From Patescibacteria group bacterium (GTDB taxonomy: Bacteria; Patescibacteriota; Minisyncoccia; Phycocordibacterales; BOKC01): a stretch of 64,000 bases of DNA. Every line of letters starts with the position of its first letter. Positions within the stretch are counted from its first letter, which is position 1. Both the position numbers and the translations under genes were made by a program. Where the stretch lies: contig BOKC01000002.1 of assembly GCA_016860785.1 (NCBI GenBank), forward strand, positions 1-64,000, given 5' to 3'. This document shows, one piece after another, positions 24,724 to 33,715 of the stretch. Below the pieces are notes generated by a model, which saw only the letters and a list, made by a program, of their open reading frames with translations, did no database searches and was not told where the DNA came from.

Positions 24724-26679
24724 ATGAATTATATTAGGAAGGGTAAAAATCCAAAAGACCAGAACGAGCTAAATGCTATAGATAGACTGGAAAAAGAACT
24801 TTATGCTCAAAATCGACCTTCGATTTTGCGAAAATCGCGCCACTCCTTGGATAGCCAAAAAATTGAAGCTGGGGAAAATTGGCCGGAAATTGAGAAGAAG
24901 GCGAAAAAGAAATTTCATTTTTCTCAAAATTTTCTGAGAAGATCGCTGTTTTTTTCAATCTTGTTTTCTATTGTGGCAGTTTCGCTTGCCATGGTAGCGA
25001 TTTTTTTTGGGTTTAACAGAATCAGCTCTGATAAAGTAATTATTGATGTAAAGGGTCTGTCAGCAATTGAATCCGGGCAGGAGCTTTCTCTTGACGTTTC
25101 GGTAGTTAATAAAAATCGGATTCTACTTGAAGATGTGGTTTTAATTCTGGAGTATCCGGACGGGACAAGAGATCCAATGGATTTACAAAAGCCAATTTTG
25201 AGACAAGAAGAAATAGTTGGGGTTTTGTCTCCAAAAGACGGTCGCTTTTCAAGAGTGTTTAATTCAGTTTTGTTTGGTCCAGCACAGAGCATCAAGGAAA
25301 TAAAAATTTTAGTACAATACAAGACTCGCGAAGGGCGAAGTGTTTTTGCTAAGGAGGAAATTTACAAAGTTGAGCTTCGTTCTGCGCCGATTTCTGTTTC
25401 TGTTTTAGCGTCGCCTGAAGCAAGATCTGGTCAAGAAATCGAATCAAGAATTTCTATTATTTCTAATTCAACTTCGGTTTTGAAGAATCTGATGCTTATT
25501 GCCGAATATCCGCCGGAATTTTCTTTTACCCAGTCTTTGCCAGAAACGTCTTTTGATAACAGAATTTGGGTTATTGGAGATTTAGAGCCAAGGGGGCGGG
25601 CAGAAATTGTTTTAAAAGGAATAATCGGTGGACAAGACGGAGATGAGAAGAATTTTAGATATTTTGTGGGCATTCAGAGTCAGACTGACGAAAGAATAAT
25701 TGGCACGGAATTGTTGTCACACAGCGAGCCGATCTTTATAAGACAGCCGGCTTTGGCCCTTAGGATGGACATCGAAGGCACTCAATCGGGTGAATATATT
25801 AGCAAGCTTGGTAATACCGTTCGTGGACAGATAAATTGGAGAAACAATTTACCAGACGATTTGAGTGATGTCTCCATAAATCTGTCTTTTGCCGGTAATG
25901 GTTGGAATAGGGCTTCCGTATCACCAGATCGCCGTGGTTTTTACCGTTCCCAGGAGAATTTAATTATTTGGGATAAAAATACTTTTGCAGATTTTTTGAA
26001 GATAAGAAGTGGTCAAAGTGGAACTTTAGATTTTTCTTTTGCGATTAACAAATTTAATGCTCGTGATTTGGAAAATTTAAAAAATTCGTCAGTAAAAATG
26101 ACAGCAACTATAAAAGGGACACGTTTGTTAGAAGGGCGCTCGCCAGAGGAAATAACCATTTCTTCTTTGAGAGATGTTAAAGTTGAGACTGATTTAACTG
26201 TCGCTTCACGGGCGGTTTATTCTGTTGGACCGTTTGCAAATTCCGGTCCACTTCCGCCTAAGGCCGAGAGTTCAACGACCTATACTATAATTTGGTCTCT
26301 TAGTAATAACATAAATGAGGTTGCTGATATTGAAGTTAGTGCAACTCTGCCAGTTTATGTAGAATGGCTTAATCGAATTAGTCCATCTTCTGCTGATTTA
26401 AAATTCGACCCGAATACACGAATTATAAAATGGAATATAAGCCGAATCCTTTCCGGTCAGGGAATTTCAAATGCGCCAGTTGAAGTGGCTTTCCAGGTAA
26501 GGTTTTCGCCGAGCTTGGGGCAGGTTAATGATGAATCAAATTTAGTCGGGGAAGTTTTAGCGACTGGACGTGATGTTTTTGTGGGAAGAGAGGTTTCGGA
26601 TCGTAACCCACCGGCAACCATCAGAATTACAACTGATCCGATTTATTCGTTCCAAATGGGCCGAGTAGTATCGCCCTAA
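24724..26679 (+). CDS. Large single-span membrane protein with repeated beta domains
   Basis: The 651-residue protein has a basic cytoplasmic N-terminus (about 1-70) and one membrane helix at about 76-98 (SLFFSILFSIVAVSLAMVAIFF). Three or more Ig-like/DUF11-like beta domains follow, with motifs such as SGQELSLDVSVVNKNRILLEDV and SGQEIESRISIISNSTSVL. It is a likely extracytoplasmic scaffold or surface protein. A TAAAAT box ends 9 nt before the ATG, implying a leaderless message. The glyS start follows 6 bases after its stop, so the two may be co-transcribed. Function unknown. Confidence 0.7.
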   Translation: MNYIRKGKNPKDQNELNAIDRLEKELYAQNRPSILRKSRHSLDSQKIEAGENWPEIEKKAKKKFHFSQNFLRRSLFFSILFSIVAVSLAMVAIFFGFNRISSDKVIIDVKGLSAIESGQELSLDVSVVNKNRILLEDVVLILEYPDGTRDPMDLQKPILRQEEIVGVLSPKDGRFSRVFNSVLFGPAQSIKEIKILVQYKTREGRSVFAKEEIYKVELRSAPISVSVLASPEARSGQEIESRISIISNSTSVLKNLMLIAEYPPEFSFTQSLPETSFDNRIWVIGDLEPRGRAEIVLKGIIGGQDGDEKNFRYFVGIQSQTDERIIGTELLSHSEPIFIRQPALALRMDIEGTQSGEYISKLGNTVRGQINWRNNLPDDLSDVSINLSFAGNGWNRASVSPDRRGFYRSQENLIIWDKNTFADFLKIRSGQSGTLDFSFAINKFNARDLENLKNSSVKMTATIKGTRLLEGRSPEEITISSLRDVKVETDLTVASRAVYSVGPFANSGPLPPKAESSTTYTIIWSLSNNINEVADIEVSATLPVYVEWLNRISPSSADLKFDPNTRIIKWNISRILSGQGISNAPVEVAFQVRFSPSLGQVNDESNLVGEVLATGRDVFVGREVSDRNPPATIRITTDPIYSFQMGRVVSP

Positions 26680-26685
26680 ATATCT

Positions 26686-27909
26686 ATGAATCAGAAAGAA
26701 GAATTAATGAACAAAATTGTCAGTCTTTGCAAGCGCCGAGGATTTGTTTTTCGCAGTTCGGAAATTTACGGTGGTTTTGCTGGTTTTTGGGATTATGGTC
26801 CTTATGGTTTGGCTTTAAAAAATAACATCAAGAATTCTTGGTGGCGGACTTTTGTGGAAAAGCGCGAAAATATTTATGGCTTGGATGCGGCGATTATTAT
26901 GAATCCGAAAGTTTGGGAAGCCAGCGGGCATGTTGCTGGCTTCTCTGATCCTCTTGAAAACGGAGGGCGTTTTAACACGATGTTTAAAACTTCTGTCGGC
27001 GCCGGAGAAGAGGCGGCCACTTCATATCTGCGCCCAGAAACCGCGCAGGGAATCTTTGTCAATTTCAAAAATATTGTAGACACTTTCCACCCCCGGCTTC
27101 CTTTTGGTATTGCCCAGATTGGCAAAGCTTTCAGAAATGAAATCGCACCTCGCGATTTTATATTTCGGGCTCGAGAATTTGAACAAATGGAACTCGAATA
27201 TTTTATTCAGGAAAGTGAATGGCAAGAACATTTTGAAAATTGGCGGAAAGCGACCTCCGAATGGCTTTTAGATATTGGCTTACCGAAGGAGAGCGTTTAC
27301 GAACTTGACGTTCCGGAAGATGATCGAGCACATTATTCAAAAAGGACAATTGATTTTGAATTTGATTTTCCTTTCGGTCGGAAGGAGCTTTGCGGTCTAG
27401 CGTATCGCACTGATTTTGATTTAAAAAATCACAGCGAAGTAAGTAGTACTGATTTGAATTATTTAGACGAAGAAGCCGCGGCGCGTTTTATCCCGCACGT
27501 CATTGAGCCGTCTTTTGGTTTAGACCGATTGATTTTGGCGGTTCTGGTTTCCGCGTATAAAGAAGACGAATTAGGTGGTGAGAAAAGAATTTACTTGAAA
27601 CTTAAACCAGAAATTGCACCGATTAAAATTGCCGTATTTCCTTTGCTTAAAAATAAACCACAACTTGTAGAAAAAGCCCGACAAGTTTTTAATGACCTAA
27701 AAGCTAACAGCTCACAGCTAACAGCTATTTTCGATGACAACGGCAACATCGGCAAGCGTTATCGTCGGCAGGATGAAATTGGAACGCCTTTTTGCGTAAC
27801 AATTGATTTTCAGACTCTTGAAGACGAGACTGTTACTGTCCGCGATCGCGATACGGGCGAGCAAAAAAGAATTCAAATAAAAGATCTAACCCAGCTTTTT
27901 TTCGATTGA
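26686..27909 (+). CDS. glyS: Glycyl-tRNA synthetase (dimeric type)
   Basis: The 407-residue class II enzyme is of the eukaryote/archaea-like alpha2 type. It starts KRRGFVFRSSEIYGGFAGF; motif 2 is in QIGKAFRNEIAPRDFIFRAREFEQ, and motif 3 in EPSFGLDRLILAVL. The C-terminal anticodon domain ends with RYRRQDEIGTPFCVTIDF. It is short for the family because intervening insertion domains are missing. An AGCT-based tandem repeat (27702-27726) is embedded in frame in the anticodon domain and encodes KANSSQLTA. Confidence 0.93.
   Translation: MNQKEELMNKIVSLCKRRGFVFRSSEIYGGFAGFWDYGPYGLALKNNIKNSWWRTFVEKRENIYGLDAAIIMNPKVWEASGHVAGFSDPLENGGRFNTMFKTSVGAGEEAATSYLRPETAQGIFVNFKNIVDTFHPRLPFGIAQIGKAFRNEIAPRDFIFRAREFEQMELEYFIQESEWQEHFENWRKATSEWLLDIGLPKESVYELDVPEDDRAHYSKRTIDFEFDFPFGRKELCGLAYRTDFDLKNHSEVSSTDLNYLDEEAAARFIPHVIEPSFGLDRLILAVLVSAYKEDELGGEKRIYLKLKPEIAPIKIAVFPLLKNKPQLVEKARQVFNDLKANSSQLTAIFDDNGNIGKRYRRQDEIGTPFCVTIDFQTLEDETVTVRDRDTGEQKRIQIKDLTQLFFD
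27702..27726 (+). repeat. AGCT-type tandem repeat inside glyS
   Basis: Four AGCT words spaced 7 nt apart (AGCTAACAGCTCACAGCTAACAGCT) lie inside the glyS frame. They are the same class as 55574-55608 in the fourth 23S intron. Confidence 0.6.
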
Positions 27910-27917
27910 TTTTAAAT

Positions 27918-29186
27918 ATGAAATTTCAAAAAACCATTCTCAAAAACGGTTTACGGCTAATAACCATTCCTCACAAAGACAATCCGGCGGTCACGGTTTT
28001 AATTATGGTTGAAGCTGGTTCAAAATATGAGACCAAAAACATCAGCGGCTTGTCGCATTTTTTGGAGCATATGTGTTTTAAGGGCACAACAAAACGGCCG
28101 AAAGCCATTGATTTGAGTCGCGAGCTTGATTCAATCGGCTCTCAATACAACGCTTTTACTTCTCAAGAGTTTACCGGCTACTACGCCAAAGCTCATCCGA
28201 AACATTTCAAAAAGCTCGTTGATATTATTTCTGATTTGTATCTCCATCCAACTTTTCCGGTCGGAGAGATGGAAAAAGAAAAAGGTGTGATTGTTGAAGA
28301 AATAAATATGTATGAAGATACGCCCCAGCGCCATATCTACGACCTTTTTATGTCGCTTCTTTACGGCGATCAGCCAGCTGGTTGGAATATTGCCGGCACC
28401 CGAGAGACGGTCAAAAAAATGAAGCGAGAGGATTTTGTCTCTTATCGCGACAAACATTATTTAGCAAACACTACGACTTTAATTGTCGCCGGTAATTTTA
28501 ATCGACGGGAAGTTTTGAAAGAAGCGAATAAAGCTTTTGCCAATCTAAAAAGTAAAAGTAGGGAGAAAAAGCTGGTCGTTGTTGAGCGCCAAAATTCTCC
28601 GCAAGTTTTAATAAAACAAAAAAAGACGGACCAGACACATTTGATTTTAGGTGTTAGAACTTTTTCAATTAAAAGTCCAAAACTGCCGGCACTCAAAGTT
28701 TTGAACGCTGTTTTGGGGCAGGGGATGTCCAGCCGTCTTTTTCAGAAACTGCGCGAAGAAATGGGAGTCGGTTATTATGTCAAATCGTTTACTGATGAAT
28801 ATACCGACCATGGTTACTTGGCGGTTTCAGCCGGTGTGGATAAAAAGCGGCTTGAGGAGGTGATTCTTGCGATTCTTGCCGAATTTCGCCAGCTGAAGGA
28901 TGAAATTGTGCCGGAAGGAGAGTTAAAAAAAGCCAAAGATTATTTGATTGGCAATTTATTTTTAGGGCTTGAAACCTCTGACGCTTTAGCCGAATTTTTC
29001 GGCTACCAAGAAGTTTTGAAACATTCTTTAGAAACACCGGAGCAAATGGCAAAAGAAATAAAAGCGGTAACTGCTGGCGACATTCAAAAAATTGCCAAAG
29101 ATATTTTCCAAAATCGAAAACTCAATCTAGCTGTTGTTGGGGAATTTAAAAACAAAAATACTCTTCTAAAAATCTTGCGAATTTGA
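27918..29186 (+). CDS. M16 family zinc peptidase
   Basis: The 422-residue pitrilysin-type protease is related to mitochondrial processing peptidase. The inverted zinc motif is HFLEHM in GLSHFLEHMCFKGT, and the distal glutamate is in EKGVIVEEINMYEDTP. The second M16_C half follows. I use the ATG at 27918; the TTG at 27906 overlaps the glyS end. It could degrade peptides or process exported proteins. Confidence 0.9.
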   Translation: MKFQKTILKNGLRLITIPHKDNPAVTVLIMVEAGSKYETKNISGLSHFLEHMCFKGTTKRPKAIDLSRELDSIGSQYNAFTSQEFTGYYAKAHPKHFKKLVDIISDLYLHPTFPVGEMEKEKGVIVEEINMYEDTPQRHIYDLFMSLLYGDQPAGWNIAGTRETVKKMKREDFVSYRDKHYLANTTTLIVAGNFNRREVLKEANKAFANLKSKSREKKLVVVERQNSPQVLIKQKKTDQTHLILGVRTFSIKSPKLPALKVLNAVLGQGMSSRLFQKLREEMGVGYYVKSFTDEYTDHGYLAVSAGVDKKRLEEVILAILAEFRQLKDEIVPEGELKKAKDYLIGNLFLGLETSDALAEFFGYQEVLKHSLETPEQMAKEIKAVTAGDIQKIAKDIFQNRKLNLAVVGEFKNKNTLLKILRI

Positions 29187-29225
29187 TTTTGATGCATTTG
29201 ATATAAATAATTCAATTAATTTAAT

Positions 29226-29265
29226 TTTCAAACAATTCAAGACGGCCGTCTTGAATTGTTTGAAA
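29226..29265. repeat. ACGGCCGT-cored palindrome, copy 3 (perfect 40 bp)
   Basis: The sequence equals its reverse complement, centred at 29245/29246, with arms TTTCAAACAATTCAAG and core ACGGCCGT. It has the same 40-bp length and core as the copy at 13741-13780, but unrelated arms. It lies 40 bp after the M16 peptidase gene. No T tract follows. Confidence 0.85.
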
Positions 29266-29424
29266 GGAGATTCATGCCTTGGTGGTAAATGGTCTGGTAA
29301 AGAGTTGTGTTGTATGGAGCGTAGCAAGTTTCCTAATGTTGCAAGACTACCTAACCATTTTTTGCTGATTTTTCTAAAAACCACTCACTACTGACTAGCC
29401 ACCAATTTATGCTATTATTTAAAA

Positions 29425-30462
29425 ATGCTAAATATTTCCACTGGAAGTGTTTTTAAGGTTGTTTTTATATTGATTTTGGTTTGGGCTTTGTTTGTCCTTC
29501 GCGATTTAGTTTTAGTAGTTTTGACTGCGGTTCTTATTGCTTCGGCGGTTGAGCCGGCTACTCGCTGGTTTGGCAAACACAAAATACCGAGAGTTATAGC
29601 GGTTTTGATTGTCTATCTTTTAGCAGCTTTGATTTTTGCTATTTCTTTTTATTTTCTTCTTGTCCCGCTTTTAAACGAAACAACCGTTTTGCTTAAAGAT
29701 TTGCCGGAGCATTTAACCGAGCTTGAGGTTTGGAATCCTCTACAGGACGGGTTTTTGGGTCAGTCGGTGATCAGAGATTTTTCACTCCAAGAATTTGTTA
29801 CTCAAGCCAATTTAGCTTTGTCCGGCAGTTTTAATTTTCTTAGCGCCGCGTCGGTCTTCTTTGGTGGTATGTTGTCTTTGATCTTGATTATTGTTCTATC
29901 TTTCTATCTTTCAGTTCAGAAAGGCGGAGTGTCACATTTCTTGCGCTTAGTAACGCCTTTAAAATATGAAGCATATATTCTTGACTTGTGGCACCGGTCG
30001 GAAGCCAAAATCGGTCTGTGGGTACAGGGTCAGATAGTTCTTGCTGTTATTGTCGGAGTTTTGACTTACCTTGGCCTCTTGCTTTTGGGGGTTCCGAATG
30101 CCTTGCTCTTAGCTTTTTTGGCGGCTATTATGGAAATTATTCCGGTCTTTGGGCCGATTATTGCCGCGGTGCCGGCTATTGCCCTCGGTTTTTTGGACGG
30201 TGGATTAACGATGGCTTTTATTGTTATCGGCCTTTACGTCATCATTCAACAGTTTGAAAGTCAGCTGATTTACCCTTTGGTTGTCAAAAAAGTTGTCGGT
30301 CTTTCGCCAATTATTGTTATTTTGTCTTTGGTCGCCGGCTTCAAGTTAGCCGGATTTTTAGGGATTTTGATTTCTGTTCCTTTGGCGGCGGTTGCGATGG
30401 TTTTTTTGGAGGACATGGATAAAAGAAAACATTCCAAAACAACACCGGAAAAAACTTCTTGA
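29425..30462 (+). CDS. AI-2E/PerM family transporter-like membrane protein
   Basis: The 345-residue polytopic membrane protein has the layout of the AI-2 exporter/PerM family: paired N-terminal spans (residues 9-45), a long extracytoplasmic helical region (about 90-140), and a C-terminal bundle with ALLLAFLAAIMEIIPVFGPII and QFESQLIYPLVVKKVVGLSPI, the strongest family signatures. The substrate is unknown. A TATTAT box ends 6 nt before the ATG. metG begins 4 nt after its stop. Confidence 0.88.
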   Translation: MLNISTGSVFKVVFILILVWALFVLRDLVLVVLTAVLIASAVEPATRWFGKHKIPRVIAVLIVYLLAALIFAISFYFLLVPLLNETTVLLKDLPEHLTELEVWNPLQDGFLGQSVIRDFSLQEFVTQANLALSGSFNFLSAASVFFGGMLSLILIIVLSFYLSVQKGGVSHFLRLVTPLKYEAYILDLWHRSEAKIGLWVQGQIVLAVIVGVLTYLGLLLLGVPNALLLAFLAAIMEIIPVFGPIIAAVPAIALGFLDGGLTMAFIVIGLYVIIQQFESQLIYPLVVKKVVGLSPIIVILSLVAGFKLAGFLGILISVPLAAVAMVFLEDMDKRKHSKTTPEKTS

Positions 30463-30465
30463 CTT

Positions 30466-31902
30466 GTGAACCAGAAAAAAACTTTTTACATTACCACCAC
30501 CTTGCCTTATGTGAACGCTGAGCCTCATCTCGGGCATGCTTTGGAATTTGTCAGAGCTGATATTATTGCCCGATATAAAAAACTTATGGGTTTTGAAGTT
30601 TTTTTTAATACCGGTACCGATGAGCACGGATTAAAAATTTATCGGAAAGCACAAGAACAAGGAAAAGACCCACAAGTTTATGTTGATGAGTATGCTGAAA
30701 AGTTTAAAAATTTTGTCCGGCAACTCGGCATGCTTCCTGATTTAAATTTTATTCGGACGACTGATCCGGAGCATATTGCCGCGGCTCAAGAATTTTGGCG
30801 TGTTTGCCAGAAAAACGGCGATATTTATAAAAAAAATTACAGCGTTAAATATTGTGTTGGTTGTGAGCTGGAAAAGACTGAATCAGAATTGGTTGATGGA
30901 AAATGTCCGGATCATCCGAATTTAAGTATTGAGATTCTTGAAGAAGAAAACTATTTTTTCCGTTTTTCTAAATATCAAAAACCGCTTTTGGAATTTTATG
31001 AAAAAAATCCAGATTTTGTGGTGCCGGATTTCCGTTTTAATGAAATTAAAAGATTCGTTGAAAGGGGATTGGAAGATTTCAGTATTTCGCGCCTTAAAGA
31101 AAAAATGCCGTGGGGTATAGAGGTGCCGGACGATTCGGAACATGTAATGTATGTTTGGTTTGACGCGTTGGTAAACTACATTTCAGCGATCGGCTGGTCT
31201 GAAGATGAAGAAAATTTTAAGAAATGGTGGCCGGTAACTCAATATGCCGGCAAAGACAATCTCCGTCAGCAGTCGGCAATGTGGCAAGCAATGCTTATGT
31301 CAGCCGGAATTCAGACGTCCAAGCAAATTATTATCAATGGCTTTATTTTGGGCGAAGGCGGAGTAAAAATGAGCAAAAGTTTAGGGAATACGGTTGACCC
31401 GATTGAAATTATTGAAGAGTACGGCACAGACGCCTTGCGTTTTTATTTGGCGCGTCATGCCCACCCGTTTGAAGACAGCGAGTTTACTCCTGAAAAATTT
31501 CAAACCGCCTATAACGCAGACTTAGCAAATGGTTTGGGGAATTTGGTTTCCAGAATTATGAAAATGTCTGAAACTAATTTAGCGAAAGCCCCTGAGATTC
31601 CGGAAGACACGATTCCGCAAAATTTTAAAGATGCTTTGGACAAATTTAATATTCAAGAAGCGACTGATTTTGTTTGGCAAGAGATAGGTCGGATTGATGG
31701 GCGAATCCAGTCATCCGAGCCATTTAAACTTATAAAAACTGATCCGGAAAAAGCCAAAGAAATTATAAAAGAATTGGTCGTTGACCTTTATGGCGTGGCT
31801 CGAATGCTCAACCCAATAATGCCTCAAACTTCAGAAGCTATAAAATTGGCCGTAAAAGAAAACAAAATGCCCAAAAATTCGCTATTTCCCAGAAAAGATT
31901 AA
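30466..31902 (+). CDS. metG: Methionyl-tRNA synthetase
   Basis: The 478-residue class Ia enzyme starts at GTG. It has YVNAEPHLGHALEF (HIGH motif), one zinc knot region (CVGCELEKTESELVDGKCP), YVWFDALVNYISAIGW, and the KMSKS motif in VKMSKSLGNTV. There is no C-terminal EMAP-like tRNA-binding domain. It is 4 nt after the PerM-like gene and 3 nt before tatD, the metG-tatD order seen in many bacteria. Confidence 0.95.
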   Translation: MNQKKTFYITTTLPYVNAEPHLGHALEFVRADIIARYKKLMGFEVFFNTGTDEHGLKIYRKAQEQGKDPQVYVDEYAEKFKNFVRQLGMLPDLNFIRTTDPEHIAAAQEFWRVCQKNGDIYKKNYSVKYCVGCELEKTESELVDGKCPDHPNLSIEILEEENYFFRFSKYQKPLLEFYEKNPDFVVPDFRFNEIKRFVERGLEDFSISRLKEKMPWGIEVPDDSEHVMYVWFDALVNYISAIGWSEDEENFKKWWPVTQYAGKDNLRQQSAMWQAMLMSAGIQTSKQIIINGFILGEGGVKMSKSLGNTVDPIEIIEEYGTDALRFYLARHAHPFEDSEFTPEKFQTAYNADLANGLGNLVSRIMKMSETNLAKAPEIPEDTIPQNFKDALDKFNIQEATDFVWQEIGRIDGRIQSSEPFKLIKTDPEKAKEIIKELVVDLYGVARMLNPIMPQTSEAIKLAVKENKMPKNSLFPRKD

Positions 31903-31905
31903 TTC

Positions 31906-32778
31906 ATGAATCCTAAACCTACCCAATACATTGACATCCACGCCCACGTAAATTTTGCCGCTTATGATGAAGATCGGGAAGCAGTTATAGAGCGCGCTTT
32001 GGAGGCGGGCGCATGGATGATAAATGTTGGCACGCAGAAAGATACCTCCAAATCTGCGGTTGAATTGGCGGAAAAATATGAAAAAGGTGTTTATGCAATT
32101 GTCGGTATTCATCCGATTCATACAGATAAATCTTTCCATGATGAAAAAGAACTCGGAAGTAGCGGAAAGGAACTTGCCCCGAGCGAAGTCGAGGAGTTTA
32201 CTTCACGTGGCGAAGTTTTAGACGAAAATTATTATCGCGAACTTTTAAAGCATCCAAAAGTTTTAGGAATAGGAGAGTGCGGACTGGACTACTTCAGATG
32301 CACTCCGGAAACCGAAAAAAAACAACGCGAATCTTTTTCAGCCCAAATTGCACTAGCTAATGAATTCAAGAAACCTTTGATGCTTCATGTTCGAAATGGA
32401 TCTCTAAAATCAGCTTATCGCGACGCTTTAGCGATTTTAAAATTAGAAGCCAAGGTGCCCGCCGATTTTCACTTTTTTGCCGGTTCTTGGGAAGAGGCCA
32501 AAGAGATTTTAGATGCCGGCTTTTTTCTTTCGTTTACCGGAGTTATAACTTTCGCCCGGCAATACGATGAGATTATAAAAAATACGCCACTCGATAGAAT
32601 TATGACCGAAACAGATTGTCCGTATGTTTCTCCGGAACCGTTTCGGGGTAAAAGAAATGAGCCGATGCATGTCAGGGAAGTAGTCAAAAAGATTGCAGAA
32701 ATTCGAGGAGAAGATTTTGAAAAAGTCCGCGAAACTCTCCTTCAAAACGCGGTCAAGTTTTTTGGACTTGACACATAG
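31906..32778 (+). CDS. tatD: TatD family metal-dependent deoxyribonuclease
   Basis: The 290-residue TIM-barrel hydrolase has metal ligands in YIDIHAHVNF, IGECGLDYF, LMLHVRNG and MTETDCPYVSPEPF. It acts as a 3'-5' exonuclease in DNA repair or turnover. At about residues 85-105 there is an extra acidic loop encoded by a CCCCGAGCGAAGTCGAGGAG repeat (32177-32197), which keeps the frame. The -35 of the next transcription unit overlaps its stop codon. Confidence 0.92.
   Translation: MNPKPTQYIDIHAHVNFAAYDEDREAVIERALEAGAWMINVGTQKDTSKSAVELAEKYEKGVYAIVGIHPIHTDKSFHDEKELGSSGKELAPSEVEEFTSRGEVLDENYYRELLKHPKVLGIGECGLDYFRCTPETEKKQRESFSAQIALANEFKKPLMLHVRNGSLKSAYRDALAILKLEAKVPADFHFFAGSWEEAKEILDAGFFLSFTGVITFARQYDEIIKNTPLDRIMTETDCPYVSPEPFRGKRNEPMHVREVVKKIAEIRGEDFEKVRETLLQNAVKFFGLDT
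32177..32197 (+). repeat. CCCTGAGC-type repeat inside tatD
   Basis: CCCCGAGCGAAGTCGAGGAG is close to the two repeats inside glyA (CCCTGAGCGAAGTCGAAAGG on one strand). Here it encodes APSEVEE in a loop of TatD. Confidence 0.55.
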
Positions 32779-32795
32779 CTCTAATTTGATACAAC
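32768..32795 (+). promoter_or_regulatory. Sigma70-like promoter with structured leader
   Basis: TTGACA and TACAAC are 16 nt apart. The leader carries hairpins GCGAG/CTCGC (32809-32823), TTCCGG/CCGGAA (32829-32846) and CGCC/GGCG (about 32848-32867), then the ribosome-binding site CAGGAG. Confidence 0.55.
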
Positions 32796-32887
32796 TAAAA
32801 TAGATTCAGCGAGGTATTCTCGCAACTGTTCCGGCAGAATCCGGAAACGCCTGTTAGTAGCGGGCGGGTTCTTTACAGGAGAAAGCC

Positions 32888-33382
32888 ATGAGTAGTGGCA
32901 ATCAGTACGAGCGTCTATTCAAGCTCTGGGCGACGGTGTCAAAACTCGTTGTCGACGGCAAGCGAAGCATTGGCCGAGTCATTGATGCTCTTCAACAGAT
33001 CGTGGACGAGGCTCGTTCCTGGAAGCTCGACCTTCACCCGACACAAGAGGATGGCGAAGTGATCCAAGGATGGGATCTGGAGAAGTACTACGACGGCCCG
33101 GAATTCAAGGGCCGCCACTACTCCCTCGAAAGCCCGGAGGTCAAGGGCTGGATCAGAGATCCGACGACTTACCCGGATGAATTCAAGGGCAAGGCAGTCT
33201 TTCTTTGGGAATCTCGTCGGTGGTTCAGCGGCTTTCGCAAGGTTGCCTGCCTCGCTTGGGACGGCCGCCACGTCGGGGTCCGCTGGTGCTGGCTCGGCCA
33301 TGGCTGGCACCGGCTCGGTCCCGCTCTCCTCGCCTCAAACTCAAAGCAGAGCGAAGCTCGGCTGGAGCAGGCAATTCCTTGA
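32888..33382 (+). CDS. GC-rich hypothetical protein
   Basis: The 164-residue soluble protein starts after ACAGGAGAAAGCC. The N-terminal helices LFKLWATVSKLVVDGKRSIG and VIDALQQIVDEA form a motif (DGKR...LQ.I.DE) that I associate with recurrent CPR hypothetical proteins, but I cannot verify this. The rest holds several tryptophans and ends in WCWLGHGWHRLGPALLASN. GC-rich codons, strong ribosome-binding site, own promoter and own terminator set it apart from tatD and rpsF. Confidence 0.65.
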   Translation: MSSGNQYERLFKLWATVSKLVVDGKRSIGRVIDALQQIVDEARSWKLDLHPTQEDGEVIQGWDLEKYYDGPEFKGRHYSLESPEVKGWIRDPTTYPDEFKGKAVFLWESRRWFSGFRKVACLAWDGRHVGVRWCWLGHGWHRLGPALLASNSKQSEARLEQAIP

Positions 33383-33419
33383 GTTCATTGAGCTCATTCT
33401 TCAGCACACTGGTCACACT

Positions 33420-33457
33420 GGTCCTTTGGTGGTTCTCACCTCGGGGCCTTTTTCTTT
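33420..33457 (+). terminator. Rho-independent terminator
   Basis: GGTCC...GGGGCC with an inner GGTG/CACC stem is followed by a T-rich tract. Confidence 0.75.
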
Positions 33458-33481
33458 AATCCCCACTTACATTTTTTTAAT

Positions 33482-33510
33482 TTGACATAGAATAGGTTTC
33501 GAAATAGACT
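33482..33510 (+). promoter_or_regulatory. Sigma70-like promoter for candidate small RNA
   Basis: TTGACA and TAGACT are exactly 17 nt apart. The predicted start is near 33517. Confidence 0.55.
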
Positions 33511-33516
33511 GAAGTT

Positions 33517-33648
33517 AGAAGTCTGGAGTTCTCGTAGGGCGCCAAAGTGGAACCATGGTAGGCAGCGGTAGCCCAAGGTCTCTCGAGGGACTCGGGGATT
33601 TCATACATGAGCCTGGTACCACCGCTGGTGGCGCCAGGCTTTCTTTTT
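33517..33648 (+). ncRNA. Candidate structured small RNA or rpsF leader
   Basis: A stretch of about 130 nt with its own promoter ends in a strong terminator (GCCTGG-TA-CCACC-GCT-GGTGG-CG-CCAGGC, 33611-33639, then T residues). An alternative fold pairs GGCGCCA (33538-33544) with TGGCGCC (33629-33635) and GTGGAACC with GGTACCAC, which would break the terminator. A GTCTC-TCGA-GGGAC hairpin lies between. It precedes rpsF, so it may be a leader controlling the S6-S18 operon, or an independent RNA. No known RNA family was matched with confidence. Confidence 0.45.
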
Positions 33649-33715
33649 ACCCCTATTACCCCTAAACCCTAATCCGGGTTGAAAACCTAAAGCATTTATG
33701 TTAACCTATTTGCCT

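Noticed and set aside
32939-33459. Overlapping frames on both strands of the 32888 gene
   Set aside because: GC-rich sequence keeps several frames open. Only the plus-strand frame at 32888 has a promoter, ribosome-binding site and terminator.
33544-33555. T-box riboswitch (AAGTGGAACC resembles the T-box core)
   Set aside because: Only about 30 nt precede it in the predicted transcript, too short for stem I and a specifier loop, and the downstream gene is rpsF rather than a synthetase.
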